DNA of 64,000 nt, from assembly GCF_024435355.1 (NCBI RefSeq), contig NZ_JAMJWG010000001.1, forward strand, positions 496,001 to 560,000. The letters run 5' to 3'. Origin of the DNA: Streptomyces odontomachi (GTDB lineage Bacteria > Actinomycetota > Actinomycetes > Streptomycetales > Streptomycetaceae). The first letter of the stretch is position 1. Each line of letters starts with the position of its first letter. The notes beneath the pieces were generated by a model. The model was not told the DNA's origin and searched no databases. It saw only the letters and a program-made list of their open reading frames with translations. The translations under genes and the position numbers were made by a program. This document shows positions 43,306 through 52,493 of the stretch, in pieces.

Positions 43306-46107
43306 ATGCCAGCTATACGCGACGGGCACACAGCTAGCAGAGCAGCTCACCGCAAATCCCTCCGGTCCTCATCGGTTCTTCCGGTGGCGATTCCGGCGGC
43401 GCTGCTCGTGGGGCTGTGGGGCTACACGGCAACCGGGCTCGTCGCCGACCAGATGCAGGTGCACGACGAGACGGCCCTGGCCACTTCGGTGGATGAGCCC
43501 GCTTTCGATGTGCTCACCAAGCTCCAGGTCGAGCGGCGTCTCACCGAGACCTGGCAGGCCGATCACGCCGAATCATCGCGGGTCGCCCTGGAGAAGGCGC
43601 GGAGCAACACCGACACCGCCCTCGACACCTACCGCCGCTCGTCGGAGTCCGCCCTCACCGGCAAGGAACTCCAGGACCGCGCCAAGTCGCTGAACACCGC
43701 GGTCGTGAAGCTCTCCGAGAACCGCAGCGCCATCGACCGGCGCAGCATGAGCAGCTCCAAGGCCTTCGAGTACTACTCGGACACGATCTCCCAGATCGCC
43801 GCCGTGATCGAGCTGGCCACCCGGCCCGACGACCCGGACCTCGCGAAGTCCAGCAGCGCCACGCGGTCCCTGATGCAGCTGACGGAGATGCTCTCGCGCG
43901 AGGACGCGCTGCTCTCCAGCGGGCTCGCCTCCGGGGAGCTGCCCGAGTCGATCCGCACGCAGTTCGCGCAGTACGTCGCCATCCAGCGGCACATCCGCAC
44001 CGCCCTCCTGGACACCGACGACCTCCCTGGCAAGGAGGCCGCCGCCTACGAGCGCATCGTCAGCGACCCGCAGTGGAAGGCGCTGACCACCATCGAGGAC
44101 GCCGTCACCAGCAGCTCCGGCACCAAGCCGCCGGCTGCGGCGAGCGGTTGGCGCACGGCGGTGGACACCGTCAACGGCGGTCTCCAGCGCACCGGCGCCG
44201 ACTCCTTCGACGCACTCGCGGACGAGGGCTCCGACCGGGCCGACGCGCTGCTGATGCAGTTCATCCTCGGCAGCCTCGCCGTCATCGCCGCGCTGGTGGT
44301 CACCGGTGTCCTGCTGAGACGCTCGACCGGCGCCGCATCGCACCGCCTGACCGCGCTGCTGGCGCAGATACAGGAACTGGGCGAGCAGCGGCTCCCCGAG
44401 ATCCTCCAGCAGCTGGACCGCGGCGAGCACATCGAGACCGACGGCGAGCTGCCCGTCGCGGCACCGGGCGCCGACGAACTCGAGCGCCTGGGTGTGTCGG
44501 TCAACCGCCTCGGCCGGGAGTTCGAGTCCGCGCTGGTGCGGCAGGCGCGCGGTCGGGAAGGCACCGAGAAGGTCTTCGCCAACCTCACCCGCCGCACCCA
44601 GATCCTGGTGCACCGCCTGATCTCCCTGCTGGACGATCTGGAGCGCAAGCACGAGGACTCCGACCTGCTCCAGGACATCTTCAAGGTCGACCACCTCGCC
44701 ACCCGTGTCCGGCGGCACTCGGAGAACCTGGTGATCCTGGGTGGTTCCGCCCCCGGACGCCGCGGCATCCGCCCGCTGTCCATCACCGACGTGGTGCGTG
44801 GCGCGGTGTCCGAGACCGAGCAGTACCGCCGGGTCACCGTGCAGTCGCTGCCGCCGGGCCGGCAGGTGCTGGTGGCCGCGCGCGCCGTCACCGACATCAC
44901 CCACCTGCTGGCCGAACTGATCGAGAACGGCACCACCTTCTCGCCGCCGGACACCCAGGTGCAGATCAGCGCCCGTAAGGTCGCCAAGGGTCTTGCGCTG
45001 CACGTGGAGGACCGCGGCCTCGGCATGCCGCCCGAGCAGTACGAGCACCTGAACGACCTGCTGGCCAAGCCGCCGCAGCCCGACATGGACGCGCTCGGCA
45101 AGGACCCGCGCCTCGGCCTGTTCGTGGTCGCGAAGCTGGCCGAGCGGCACGGTCTGAAGGTGTCGCTGCGCGAGTCCGACTACGGGGGGACCCTCGCGGT
45201 CGTCCTGGTGCCCGCATCCATGCTCGAAGAGCATGAGTCGTCGCTGCCGAAGGAGCTCAAGCAGGCCGCCGGCCTGGCGAACGGCAGCGCCCCGGTCAGG
45301 TTCCCCGACACCCTCGTGGCCGACAAGGCCCCGGCCGAGACGAAGCCTCCGGCCCGCAAGCCCGGCCCACCGAGCACCCCCACCGTGCCCGGCCCCCGGA
45401 GCGCGCCGCCGAGCACGCCCAGCGTGCCCAGCACACCGAGTGTGCCCAGCGTGCCGGACACGATCACCGTGCCGGAGATCGTCACGGCCCACGCCACCAC
45501 TACTCCGCCGCAGTTCGAAACCCATGGGTTTCCCGACTATGGAGGCGCAGGACTGTTGCCGGCCTCGTCGGAAGGTCAGGAGGCGGCCGGCTCGCCGCCG
45601 TCGGCATGGTCGCCCGTGCAGGAGCACACCGGCGCCCAAGCCGATCCGTACCCCCAGCCGTACGGCGAGTCCGCCGGGACGTACGGCGAGTCAGCCGGTA
45701 CGTACGGCGAGTCAGCCGGGACGTATGGCGAGTCAGCCGGGACGTATGGCGAGTCAGCCGGTACGTACGGCGACGCCTACGTCGAACCACAGATAGAACA
45801 TGTCTCTCCGTCGGCCGGCCTCCTGGAAGCGGAGTCCTCCGGGCCGCTGGACGAGCCCACCGTCTTGCCCACCAGGACACGGGGCGCGAGTCTCGCAAGG
45901 CAGTTGCGAGAAGAGGCCGGCCCGCCGCGCACGGACCGGGAAAACGTTGAGGAAGAAGTGAGCAGTAGTTTCACACCTGGCAGGTCAGCTGCCAACATGA
46001 TGGCCATTCAGCGTGAGACGAGGCGGGCCAGGGAAAGTCAGGCTCCCCAGCCCGCCGAGCTGAGTGGCCCGGCAGAGTCGCGTCAACACGGCACCGACGA
46101 ACTGTGA
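43306..46107 (+). CDS. cvnA: Conservon sensor kinase CvnA (nitrate/nitrite-sensing-like domain)
   Basis: The 933-residue protein has a membrane segment near 26-47, an extracytoplasmic helical sensing domain with LQVERRLTETW near 73-83, a second membrane segment near 323-345, a HAMP-like linker, a dimerisation region (KVDHLATRVRRHSENL) and an ATPase domain with N-box ELIENGTTFSPP near 538 and EDRGLGMP near 568. The last 300 residues are Pro/Ser-rich and contain five tandem YGESAGT units. In the known cvn9 system the kinase, roadblock, DUF742 and GTPase proteins form a membrane complex. The ATG at 43306 has AAGGAA five bases upstream. First gene of four. Confidence 0.9.
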   Translation: MPAIRDGHTASRAAHRKSLRSSSVLPVAIPAALLVGLWGYTATGLVADQMQVHDETALATSVDEPAFDVLTKLQVERRLTETWQADHAESSRVALEKARSNTDTALDTYRRSSESALTGKELQDRAKSLNTAVVKLSENRSAIDRRSMSSSKAFEYYSDTISQIAAVIELATRPDDPDLAKSSSATRSLMQLTEMLSREDALLSSGLASGELPESIRTQFAQYVAIQRHIRTALLDTDDLPGKEAAAYERIVSDPQWKALTTIEDAVTSSSGTKPPAAASGWRTAVDTVNGGLQRTGADSFDALADEGSDRADALLMQFILGSLAVIAALVVTGVLLRRSTGAASHRLTALLAQIQELGEQRLPEILQQLDRGEHIETDGELPVAAPGADELERLGVSVNRLGREFESALVRQARGREGTEKVFANLTRRTQILVHRLISLLDDLERKHEDSDLLQDIFKVDHLATRVRRHSENLVILGGSAPGRRGIRPLSITDVVRGAVSETEQYRRVTVQSLPPGRQVLVAARAVTDITHLLAELIENGTTFSPPDTQVQISARKVAKGLALHVEDRGLGMPPEQYEHLNDLLAKPPQPDMDALGKDPRLGLFVVAKLAERHGLKVSLRESDYGGTLAVVLVPASMLEEHESSLPKELKQAAGLANGSAPVRFPDTLVADKAPAETKPPARKPGPPSTPTVPGPRSAPPSTPSVPSTPSVPSVPDTITVPEIVTAHATTTPPQFETHGFPDYGGAGLLPASSEGQEAAGSPPSAWSPVQEHTGAQADPYPQPYGESAGTYGESAGTYGESAGTYGESAGTYGESAGTYGDAYVEPQIEHVSPSAGLLEAESSGPLDEPTVLPTRTRGASLARQLREEAGPPRTDRENVEEEVSSSFTPGRSAANMMAIQRETRRARESQAPQPAELSGPAESRQHGTDEL
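45661..45765 (+). repeat. Five tandem 21-bp units inside cvnA
   Basis: Each unit encodes YGESAGT (residues about 786-820), and a sixth partial unit follows. Units differ only at silent positions (for example TAC/TAT and GGG/GGT), so selection holds the peptide while the DNA drifts. Copy number probably varies between strains. Confidence 0.85.
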
Positions 46108-46121
46108 GGGATGAACCGGTA

Positions 46122-46553
46122 ATGACTGAACAGGTGGAAACCCTACCCAGGCTGGACTGGCTGCTGGACAGCCTCGTCGACAGGATCCCGGAGATCCACC
46201 ACGCCATCGTCCTCTCCGAAGACGGCCTGACGCTCGCCAAGTCCAAGACGCTGGCCCGGGAGGACGCCGAGCAGCTGTCCGCCATCGCCTCGGGTCTGCA
46301 AAGCCTCTCGCGCGGTGCCGCCAACCGGTTCCAGGGCGGGCAGGTGCGCCAGACGGTCGTGGAGATGGACACGGCCTTCCTGTTCGTCACGAGCGCGGGT
46401 CAGGGAGCCAGGCTTGCCGCCTTCGCCAGTGACACGGTCGACGTCGGGATGATGGCTTTCGAGATGAACACGCTCGTCAAGCAGGTCGGCCAGTACCTGA
46501 GTGCGGCGCCACGCGTCGAAACCCAGTTCGTGCGGTACGGTAAGGGTGCCTGA
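46122..46553 (+). CDS. cvnB: Roadblock/LC7-domain protein CvnB
   Basis: The 143-residue protein is a single roadblock/LC7 domain (WLLDSLVDRIPEIHHAIVLS to GMMAFEMNTLVKQVGQYL), of the kind that acts as partner or activator of the small GTPase made by the fourth conservon gene. The ATG at 46122 lies 14 bases after the cvnA stop; a GTG at 46104 overlapping that stop is the alternative. It overlaps cvnC by eight bases. Confidence 0.9.
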   Translation: MTEQVETLPRLDWLLDSLVDRIPEIHHAIVLSEDGLTLAKSKTLAREDAEQLSAIASGLQSLSRGAANRFQGGQVRQTVVEMDTAFLFVTSAGQGARLAAFASDTVDVGMMAFEMNTLVKQVGQYLSAAPRVETQFVRYGKGA

Positions 46554-46920
46554 CCAGCCAAGGTCCGACGTCGACGGGGTCGGGCACCACGTCCGGCCCT
46601 ATGCCATCACCGGGGGACGCACCCGCCACAGCGAGCATGAGTTCGCGTTGATCACGCTGGTGGTCACTCGTTCCCCGGATGGATTCGGCGAAGGATCCGT
46701 CGAACCGGAGTCGGCCGCGATCCTGGACATGTGCCGGTCGCGGGCGGTGGCCATCGCTGAGATCGCGGCACACTTGGACCTGCCGGTGAGCGTGGTCAAA
46801 GTGCTCTGCGGCGACTTGTTGAACTCGGATCTGGTCCTCGTCCAATCTCCGCCGAAGGAGAGCGACGCCCCGAGTGTGGAACTGATCGAAAGGGTCATGG
46901 ATGGCATACGCCGCCTCTAA
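46546..46920 (+). CDS. cvnC: DUF742 protein CvnC
   Basis: The 124-residue protein has the DUF742 pattern: VRPYAITGGRT near the N-terminus and a winged-helix-like remainder (CRSRAVAIAEIAAHLDLPVS). In other conservons it links kinase and GTPase. The GTG at 46546 overlaps cvnB by eight bases and its end overlaps cvnD by 20, so all four proteins are translationally coupled. Confidence 0.9.
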   Translation: MPDQPRSDVDGVGHHVRPYAITGGRTRHSEHEFALITLVVTRSPDGFGEGSVEPESAAILDMCRSRAVAIAEIAAHLDLPVSVVKVLCGDLLNSDLVLVQSPPKESDAPSVELIERVMDGIRRL

Positions 46921-47518
46921 CCCAGTCATGCCGACGGCGTTGAAGATTCTCATCGCGGGAGGCTTCGGCGTGGGCAAGACCACCATGGTCGGCTCCGTCA
47001 GCGAGGTCCCGCCGCTGGAGACCGAGGAACGCATGACCGTGGCCAGCCTCGGCCACGACAACCTGGCCGGTGTCGAGGGGAAGTTCGCGACCACCGTCGC
47101 CATGGACTTCGGTCGCATCACCATCGCTCCGGAACTGGTCCTGTACCTGTTCGGCACGCCCGGCCAGCACCGTTTCTGGTTCATGTGGGACGACCTGGCC
47201 CTGGGCGCCCTCGGTGCCGTGGTGCTGGCGGACACCCGCCGCCTGGAACAGTGCTTCGCCTCGGTCGACTACTTCGAGAAGCGTGGCACCCCGTTCGCCG
47301 TGGGCGTCAACTGCTTCCACGGTAGGCGCGAGTGGAACCCGGAGCAGGTCCGCAAGGCGCTGGACCTCGGCCCGGACACACCGGTCATGCTGTGCGACGC
47401 GCGCGACCGTGAGTCCAGCAAGAGCGTGCTCCTGGCGCTGCTCGACGTGGCGCGCGCCCAGGCCCTGGCCCGCTCGGCCACCCTGCCGGGCACCACCGGA
47501 GCCCTGCCCGGCCGCTGA
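46901..47518 (+). CDS. cvnD: Small GTPase-like ATP/GTP-binding protein CvnD
   Basis: The 205-residue protein has Walker A GGFGVGKTT (20-28), switch-like GRITIAPELVLYLFGTPGQ with the conserved Gly-Gln, and NCF in place of the classical NKxD base-specificity motif. This is normal for the conservon GTPases, which are Ras-like but divergent. Last gene of the conservon, followed by a strong hairpin. Confidence 0.9.
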   Translation: MAYAASNPVMPTALKILIAGGFGVGKTTMVGSVSEVPPLETEERMTVASLGHDNLAGVEGKFATTVAMDFGRITIAPELVLYLFGTPGQHRFWFMWDDLALGALGAVVLADTRRLEQCFASVDYFEKRGTPFAVGVNCFHGRREWNPEQVRKALDLGPDTPVMLCDARDRESSKSVLLALLDVARAQALARSATLPGTTGALPGR

Positions 47519-47609
47519 CGCCGGACGCGGTGACGCCGGCGCCCGGTGGGGCAGGCCGGCGCCGTGCCCGGCCGCGCGGTGACGCGTCGGCCGGCGGGCG
47601 GTGACCTGA

Positions 47610-47639
47610 CACCGGTGGTGGAGTGGCTCACCACCGGTG
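47610..47639. terminator. Bidirectional-type hairpin between convergent operons
   Basis: CACCGGTGGTG pairs perfectly with CACCACCGGTG (11 bp) around GAGTGGCT, between the cvnD stop and the end of the deoR-type gene. Confidence 0.7.
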
Positions 47640-47690
47640 GTGCGTCCGCGCGCCCCTCAACCGATGTGTCGACCCGTCACCAGGGCGGTG

Positions 47691-48461
47691 TCACCCGGCC
47701 GTCTTGGCGACCTCGACGGTGCACAGCGGGTCGGCGCGGAACGGCTCGAGCTGCTGCTCGCTCGCCCCGTCGTCGGTGATCAGCGTCCACGGCGTCTCGA
47801 ACGCCGCCCACCAGTACGACTCCTCGCGGCCCAGCTTCCCGGAGTCGGCGAGTACGTACACGGCGCGGGAGCGGCTGATCATCAGCTGCTTCAGCGCGAC
47901 CTGTTCCGGGCGGGCCTCGCAGAGACCACGCCCGGCCACCACGCCGTCCGCCCCGAGGAAGACGGCCTGCGCGGTGAGCCGGGCCACCGCTGCCTCCGCC
48001 AACGGTCCCACCATGCCGAGGCTGAGCGGGCGAACCGTGCCGCCGAGCACGATCAGCTCGATCCCCGGCACACCGGCCAGCGCTTCCACGGACGTCAACC
48101 CCGGTGTGGCCACCGCCAGATGGCCGCGCACCGCGAGCCGGGTGGCCAGCGCACCGACCGTCGTCCCGGCGTCCAGCAGCACCAGCCCGCTGCCGCTGAT
48201 GTGCGTCTCGGCCACCCGTGCGATGGCCTCCTTCTCCCGACGGGCCAGCAACTCCCGCTCGTGCAGCGACTGTTCCTCACCGGCCGTCGACGACACCGCG
48301 CCACCGTAGGTACGGACGATCTCACCCGACGCGGAGAGCTGGCTCAGATCACGCCGGATGGTCGACTCCGACACCCCGTACCGCTGCGCCAGCTCCGCCA
48401 CCGTCAGCGGGTGGGTCTGGAGCAGCTCGCGGATCGTGGCACGCCGATCGGCACCGCTCAT
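47691..48461 (-). CDS. DeoR-family transcriptional regulator
   Basis: The 256-residue protein has the DeoR helix-turn-helix (RRATIRELLQTHPLTVAEL, then VSESTIRRDLSQL) and the sugar-phosphate-binding domain (LDAGTTVGALA, GGTVRPLSLGMVGPLAEAA, FLGADGV). It is the last gene of the permease-kinase-dehydrogenase operon and its ATG overlaps the pdxA2 stop, so it is the natural regulator of that unit, probably responding to a phosphorylated four-carbon acid. Confidence 0.88.
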   Translation of the reverse strand: MSGADRRATIRELLQTHPLTVAELAQRYGVSESTIRRDLSQLSASGEIVRTYGGAVSSTAGEEQSLHERELLARREKEAIARVAETHISGSGLVLLDAGTTVGALATRLAVRGHLAVATPGLTSVEALAGVPGIELIVLGGTVRPLSLGMVGPLAEAAVARLTAQAVFLGADGVVAGRGLCEARPEQVALKQLMISRSRAVYVLADSGKLGREESYWWAAFETPWTLITDDGASEQQLEPFRADPLCTVEVAKTAG

Positions 48462-49501
48462 GCCGTCTCGCTCCCCGTGGCCGTCGCCGTGCTGCCGTGC
48501 TCCGGCGTGGCGTGGCGCGGTGCCAGCTCCACGGCTTGGCGCAGTGCCTCCACCATGCTCGCCTCGTCGGCCCGGCCGGTGCCCGCGATGTCGAAGGCGG
48601 TGCCGTGGTCGACGCTGGTGCGGATCACGGGCAGGCCGACCGTGATGTTCACGCCGGCGTCCAGACCGAGCACCTTCACCGGACCGTGGCCCTGGTCGTG
48701 GTACATGGCGACGACCAGGTCGAAGTCGCCGCGTACGGCACGGAAGAAGACCGTGTCGGCGGGCAGCGGCCCCTGCGCGTCGACGCCGTCGGCGCGCACC
48801 GCCGCGATGGCGGGCACCACCTTGTCCTCCTCCTCGCCGTGGCCGAAGAGGCCGTTCTCGCCGGCGTGCGGATTGATGCCGCAGACCGCGATGCGCGGGG
48901 CGGCGACCCCGGATGCCGCGAGCGTCGCGTGACCGCGCCGGATGGTCCGCTCCACCAGGCCCGGCTCGATCTTCGCCACCGCGTCGACCAGACCGATGTG
49001 CGTCGTGACGTGGATGACGCGCAGCTGGGGTGCCGACAGCAGCATGGAGACCTCGGGCGTGCCGGTCAGCTTGGCGAGCAGCTCGGTGTGACCGGGGTAG
49101 CGGTGCCCAGCCGCGTGCAGCGCCTCCTTGTTCAACGGTGCGGTGCAGACGGCGTCCACCTGGCGCTCGGCGGCGAGCTCGGTGGCGGCCTCGATGAAGC
49201 GGTACGCGCCCTCCCCGGCCACCGGCGAGAGCTGCCCGAACGGCAGGTCGGCAGGGATGCCGCCGAGGTCCAGGCAGTCCACCTGCCCGGCCTGCCAGGT
49301 GGCCTCGGAAACGGAGCGGACCGGGTTGATCCGCAGCTCCACGCCGCAGAGCGCGACGGCCTTCTCCAGGCGGGCCGCATCGCCCACCACCAGCGGCCGG
49401 AACGGCAGCTTGGCAGCGGCGCCGGCCAGCGCCTTGACGATCACCTCGGGGCCGACGCCGGCGGCGTCTCCCATGGTGATGGCGACAACAGGTTCGGACA
49501 T
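48458..49501 (-). CDS. pdxA2: PdxA2-type D-threonate/D-erythronate 4-phosphate dehydrogenase
   Basis: The 347-residue protein belongs to the PdxA family with ITMGDAAGVGPEV, the metal-binding RYPGHTELLA and CGINPHAGENGLFG, MYHDQGHGPVK and TSVDHGTAFDIAG. Vitamin B6 PdxA and the catabolic PdxA2 share these motifs. The gene order with a DUF1537 kinase makes the catabolic role more likely: NAD-dependent oxidation and decarboxylation of the 4-phosphate to dihydroxyacetone phosphate. The ATG at 49501 has GAAGGA eight bases upstream. Confidence 0.85.
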   Translation of the reverse strand: MSEPVVAITMGDAAGVGPEVIVKALAGAAAKLPFRPLVVGDAARLEKAVALCGVELRINPVRSVSEATWQAGQVDCLDLGGIPADLPFGQLSPVAGEGAYRFIEAATELAAERQVDAVCTAPLNKEALHAAGHRYPGHTELLAKLTGTPEVSMLLSAPQLRVIHVTTHIGLVDAVAKIEPGLVERTIRRGHATLAASGVAAPRIAVCGINPHAGENGLFGHGEEEDKVVPAIAAVRADGVDAQGPLPADTVFFRAVRGDFDLVVAMYHDQGHGPVKVLGLDAGVNITVGLPVIRTSVDHGTAFDIAGTGRADEASMVEALRQAVELAPRHATPEHGSTATATGSETA

Positions 49502-49584
49502 GGTGACATCCTTCCGCAGCCGCGGGTGTGCGGCGTCGTTCTTTCCGGCCGGATCAGGGGACGGCCGGGTGGGCGGCCGACCGG

Positions 49585-50895
49585 TCAGGGACACGGTGGG
49601 CCGGTGGGGGAGGGCTCGGTACGGGGGCCGGCGGCGCCGGCCGCCACGTGGGGTGCCCCAGCGGTGGGGGAGAGGGCCGGCCTCCTCGGTGCGCCGGTGT
49701 GGCCCGGCAGGGCGTGGGCGGCCCGCAGCAGGGTGCCCTCGTCGCCGAAGGCACCGGCCTTGGTGACCACCGGCAGCCCGGCGGGCGTGCGCATCCGCAC
49801 CACCCCGGGCGCCGGCTCACCCTCGACGGTCAGGTGGGTCACGCCGACCGTGCGCAGCACGGCGCGTGCGGTCTCCCCGCCGGTGGCGACGAGTCCGCCG
49901 GCCAGCGGGAGCGCGTCCCGGGCGGCGGCGGCCAGCGCGGCGGCGAATTCCTGGGCCCTGGCCGGTGTCACGGGCAGCTCGGGATCGTGGCACAGCACCG
50001 TGTCATGCCCGGCCCGCAAGGCGGCCCGCACCTCTTGGGCCGCCGCCCGGCGGCCGTCCTGCCCGGCCGGCAGGGCGACACCCACCGCGGGCAGTCGCTC
50101 GACGACCGCCCGGCACTGGGCACGGGCCTGCTCGCTGCGGCTGCCGACGCAGATGAGCAGGGGACCTGCCGGGTCCGCGGGACGACGGGCCGAGACGGGT
50201 GTCGCGGTCGCGTCGCCGCCGACCCGTCCCGGGGCGGCCGGCCGGTGGGCCAGGCCCCCCGAGCCGACGAGCAACACGGGCAGGTCGGCGCAGGCTGCCA
50301 GGACGTCGGCCAGGTCGTCGTCGGTGAGCGCGTCCACGACGACCGCGTCGGACCGGCCGGCCGCGATGGCCAGCCGTGCGGCCGCCCGGCCGCCCCGCAG
50401 GGTGTCGAGGTCGAGCAGTTCCACGGTGAGGCCCACCGCCGTCAGCTGCTCGGTGAGCGAGGGCCGGTCCACCGGACGGGGCTGGCCCAGGGTGCCGTCG
50501 GCCACCAGGACCTGCCCGTCGCGCACGGTGCGGCCGGTGGCGGGGAAGGCGGGCGCCAGCACGGCCAGGCACGGTCCGTGGCGCCGGGCGCGCAGGGCGT
50601 CCAGGCAGGCTCGTACCTCCGGCCCGATGTTGCCGCGCAGGGTGGAGTCGATCTTCTTGTAGACGCGGGTCTCCGGGCCGGCCGCGGCGAGCGCCTCGTG
50701 CACCCGGGCCGCCGCCGCCGGTCCCGGCAGGTAGCGACTGTCGGTGTCGACGGCGAGCACGGCGGTGGTCGGCCTGGGTTCCGTGGCGTCCAGCAGCACG
50801 GCGACGTCCGTGCGGTCAGCGAAGGCCACGGCACTGTCCGCCGCCCCGGACAGATCGTCCGCGACGATCAGCAGGCCCGGGTCGTACGAGGTCAC
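49585..50895 (-). CDS. dtnK: DUF1537 four-carbon acid sugar kinase (DtnK/OtnK type)
   Basis: The 436-residue protein has the DUF1537 layout: N-terminal substrate domain with [18 protein letters not shown] and [12 protein letters not shown], and C-terminal nucleotide domain with [12 protein letters not shown] and [12 protein letters not shown]. Such kinases phosphorylate D-threonate, D-erythronate or relatives at C4. The GTG at 50895 overlaps the permease stop by four bases. The last 35 residues are a Pro/Ala/Gly-rich tail not usual in the family. Confidence 0.87.
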   Translation of the reverse strand: MTSYDPGLLIVADDLSGAADSAVAFADRTDVAVLLDATEPRPTTAVLAVDTDSRYLPGPAAAARVHEALAAAGPETRVYKKIDSTLRGNIGPEVRACLDALRARRHGPCLAVLAPAFPATGRTVRDGQVLVADGTLGQPRPVDRPSLTEQLTAVGLTVELLDLDTLRGGRAAARLAIAAGRSDAVVVDALTDDDLADVLAACADLPVLLVGSGGLAHRPAAPGRVGGDATATPVSARRPADPAGPLLICVGSRSEQARAQCRAVVERLPAVGVALPAGQDGRRAAAQEVRAALRAGHDTVLCHDPELPVTPARAQEFAAALAAAARDALPLAGGLVATGGETARAVLRTVGVTHLTVEGEPAPGVVRMRTPAGLPVVTKAGAFGDEGTLLRAAHALPGHTGAPRRPALSPTAGAPHVAAGAAGPRTEPSPTGPPCP

Positions 50896-51959
50896 GGGGT
50901 CACGGTCCCTTCGGCCCGGTCGGCGGGTGCCGGCGCGTCCGCCTTGGGCGCGGTGTCCTCGTCGGAGGCGGCGGCTCCCGGCCCGGCATCGCCCACGGAG
51001 TCCGGGGCGAGCCGCTGGAGCCGCCGGTGGTACGCGGCGGTGGCCACCGGCACCAGCAGGGAGGTCACCACGACCGAGGCGGCCACCAGCACGGTCGCCT
51101 TGTCCGCCGCGGCCCGGTAGGCGGGGTTGGCGGCGGCGACCAGTGCGGGGACCGCGGCCGCGTTGCCCGCGGTGCTCGCCGCGGCGATGCCGGCCAGGCC
51201 GGTACCGCCGACCAGCCGGTCGGTCACGAACAGCGTGGTACCGGACACGATCATGACGAACAGGCCGAGCCCGATACCGAGCAGGCCCGCGGTCCACACG
51301 GTGGACAGGTCGATGCCGGCGCCCAGCGCAAAGCCGAAGAACGGGATCATGACCGGTACGGCGGCGCCGAGGAACTTCCGCATCTGCGGGTCCAGGTTGC
51401 CCAGCACCATGCCGACGATCAGCGGCAGGATGGCGCCGAGCATGGTCTGCCACGGGAAGGACGACAGGCCGGCCACGCCCAGCGTGACCATGGTGAGGAA
51501 CGGCCCGGACTCCAGGCTCATGACCGAGTAGGCGGCCGCGTCCTTGGCCTTGCCGAACTGGCCCATCAGCGCCATGTACAGGCCGCCGTTGGTGTCGTTG
51601 AGCGCGGCCACCACGGCGAGCGTGGACAGACCGGCGAACGCTCCGCCGCCGACCGGGCTCTCGCCCAGGAAGTGCCCGAGCACGATGCCGACGACCACCG
51701 CGATCAGGGCCTTCACCACCAGCAGCGCGCCGCCCTTGCGCAGCACGTAGGGGGTGGTGCGCAGCTCGATGGTGGCGCCCATGCAGACGTAGAAGACGGC
51801 CAGGATGGTCAGCGAACCGGAGAACAGCGCACCGGTGAACGAGCCGAAGAACTCGCCGGTGCCTTGGTGCACGGTGTTGATCACCGCGCCGACGAGCAGC
51901 GGGATCAGCATCATCCCACCTGGCACCCGCTCCAGGCTCTTCTTGATCGGTATGGACAT
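50892..51959 (-). CDS. KdgT-family sugar-acid permease
   Basis: The 355-residue protein has about ten membrane segments and KdgT-type motifs: [22 protein letters not shown] at the N-terminus, CMGATIEL and [14 protein letters not shown] in the middle. KdgT imports 2-keto-3-deoxygluconate with protons; here the kinase and dehydrogenase suggest a C4 acid instead. The C-terminal 40 residues are an acidic Ala-rich tail. The ATG at 51959 has GGGAG upstream. First gene of the operon. Confidence 0.87.
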   Translation of the reverse strand: MSIPIKKSLERVPGGMMLIPLLVGAVINTVHQGTGEFFGSFTGALFSGSLTILAVFYVCMGATIELRTTPYVLRKGGALLVVKALIAVVVGIVLGHFLGESPVGGGAFAGLSTLAVVAALNDTNGGLYMALMGQFGKAKDAAAYSVMSLESGPFLTMVTLGVAGLSSFPWQTMLGAILPLIVGMVLGNLDPQMRKFLGAAVPVMIPFFGFALGAGIDLSTVWTAGLLGIGLGLFVMIVSGTTLFVTDRLVGGTGLAGIAAASTAGNAAAVPALVAAANPAYRAAADKATVLVAASVVVTSLLVPVATAAYHRRLQRLAPDSVGDAGPGAAASDEDTAPKADAPAPADRAEGTVTP

Positions 51960-52084
51960 GGCGGCTCCCGTCTCGTTCGTGGACGGGTCTGCCGCCCTTT
52001 GCCCCGCCAGGCCGGCGAGGGGAAGAGGAATCAGGCGTTCCGTCCGCGGTCGACCGTAAACCCGAATGCGCGTTTCATGCAATG

Positions 52085-52099
52085 TGCTCGAAGTGAGCA
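52085..52099. promoter_or_regulatory. Candidate operator of the D-threonate-type operon
   Basis: TGCTCGAAGTGAGCA has perfect five-base arms around GAAGT, 126 bases upstream of the permease start. A DeoR-family site is plausible. Short direct copies of CAGGTCGAGG lie further left at 52181-52205. Confidence 0.4.
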
Positions 52100-52230
52100 A
52101 GGTGTCGGGCGACCCGAATCGTGCGGCGAGGCGGGCACGGCCCAGGGCGTCAGGGACCGCCGCGGTGCGCCGTGGCGCGCCAGGTCGAGGCAGGTCGAGG
52201 CAGGTCGCGCCGGCCGGCGCGGCGGACAGC

Positions 52231-52259
52231 GAAAAGGCCCCGCTCGATGAGCGGGGCCT
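52231..52259 (-). terminator. Rho-independent terminator of the protease inhibitor gene
   Basis: Read on the minus strand, AGGCCCCGCTC pairs perfectly with GAGCGGGGCCT around ATC and is followed by TTTTCGC. An 11-bp stem with a T run is the classical form and the best terminator in the window. It lies 235 bases past the inhibitor stop. Confidence 0.8.
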
Positions 52260-52373
52260 GAGCCGTGCGTGCCGCGGAGTCGTCGTGCCGCGGGACCCGC
52301 TTGCTCAGATCGCGCGGCGGCCTGGGGCACCATGCGGCGCTGGCGGGGCGCCATGCGGCGATCGGATCCACCT

Positions 52374-52403
52374 GCTCTGGTGATCCGGCGGAATCACCAG
52401 AGC
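52374..52403. terminator. 11-bp hairpin closer to the inhibitor stop
   Basis: GCTCTGGTGAT pairs perfectly with ATCACCAGAGC around an eight-base loop, about 90 bases past the inhibitor stop. No T run. It may be a first terminator or an mRNA-stabilising structure. The stretch 52260-52373 holds no gene that I can support. Confidence 0.6.
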
Positions 52404-52493
52404 TTCGTGGTGCGCTCGCCGGTCCGCTCAGGTCCCGTGATCACCGCGGGGAGGCGGCGCCGGGACGTGGGACGGGCGGGGCGGCCGCGGGGA

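Noticed and set aside
45661..45765. Regular 21-bp repeats, considered as a CRISPR-like array
   Set aside because: Units are contiguous, have no spacers and are in frame inside cvnA.
48458..49501. PdxA of vitamin B6 synthesis
   Set aside because: Actinobacteria generally make this vitamin by the PdxS/PdxT route, and the gene is in an operon with a four-carbon-acid kinase and importer, so the catabolic paralogue is more likely.
48218..50662. An 814-codon open frame on the plus strand
   Set aside because: Antisense to pdxA2, dtnK and the DeoR gene, all of which have full family motifs.
52181..52206. Direct repeats of CAGGTCGAGG
   Set aside because: Only two copies and a partial third in a GC-rich spacer; no gene or known element explains them, and chance slippage is enough.
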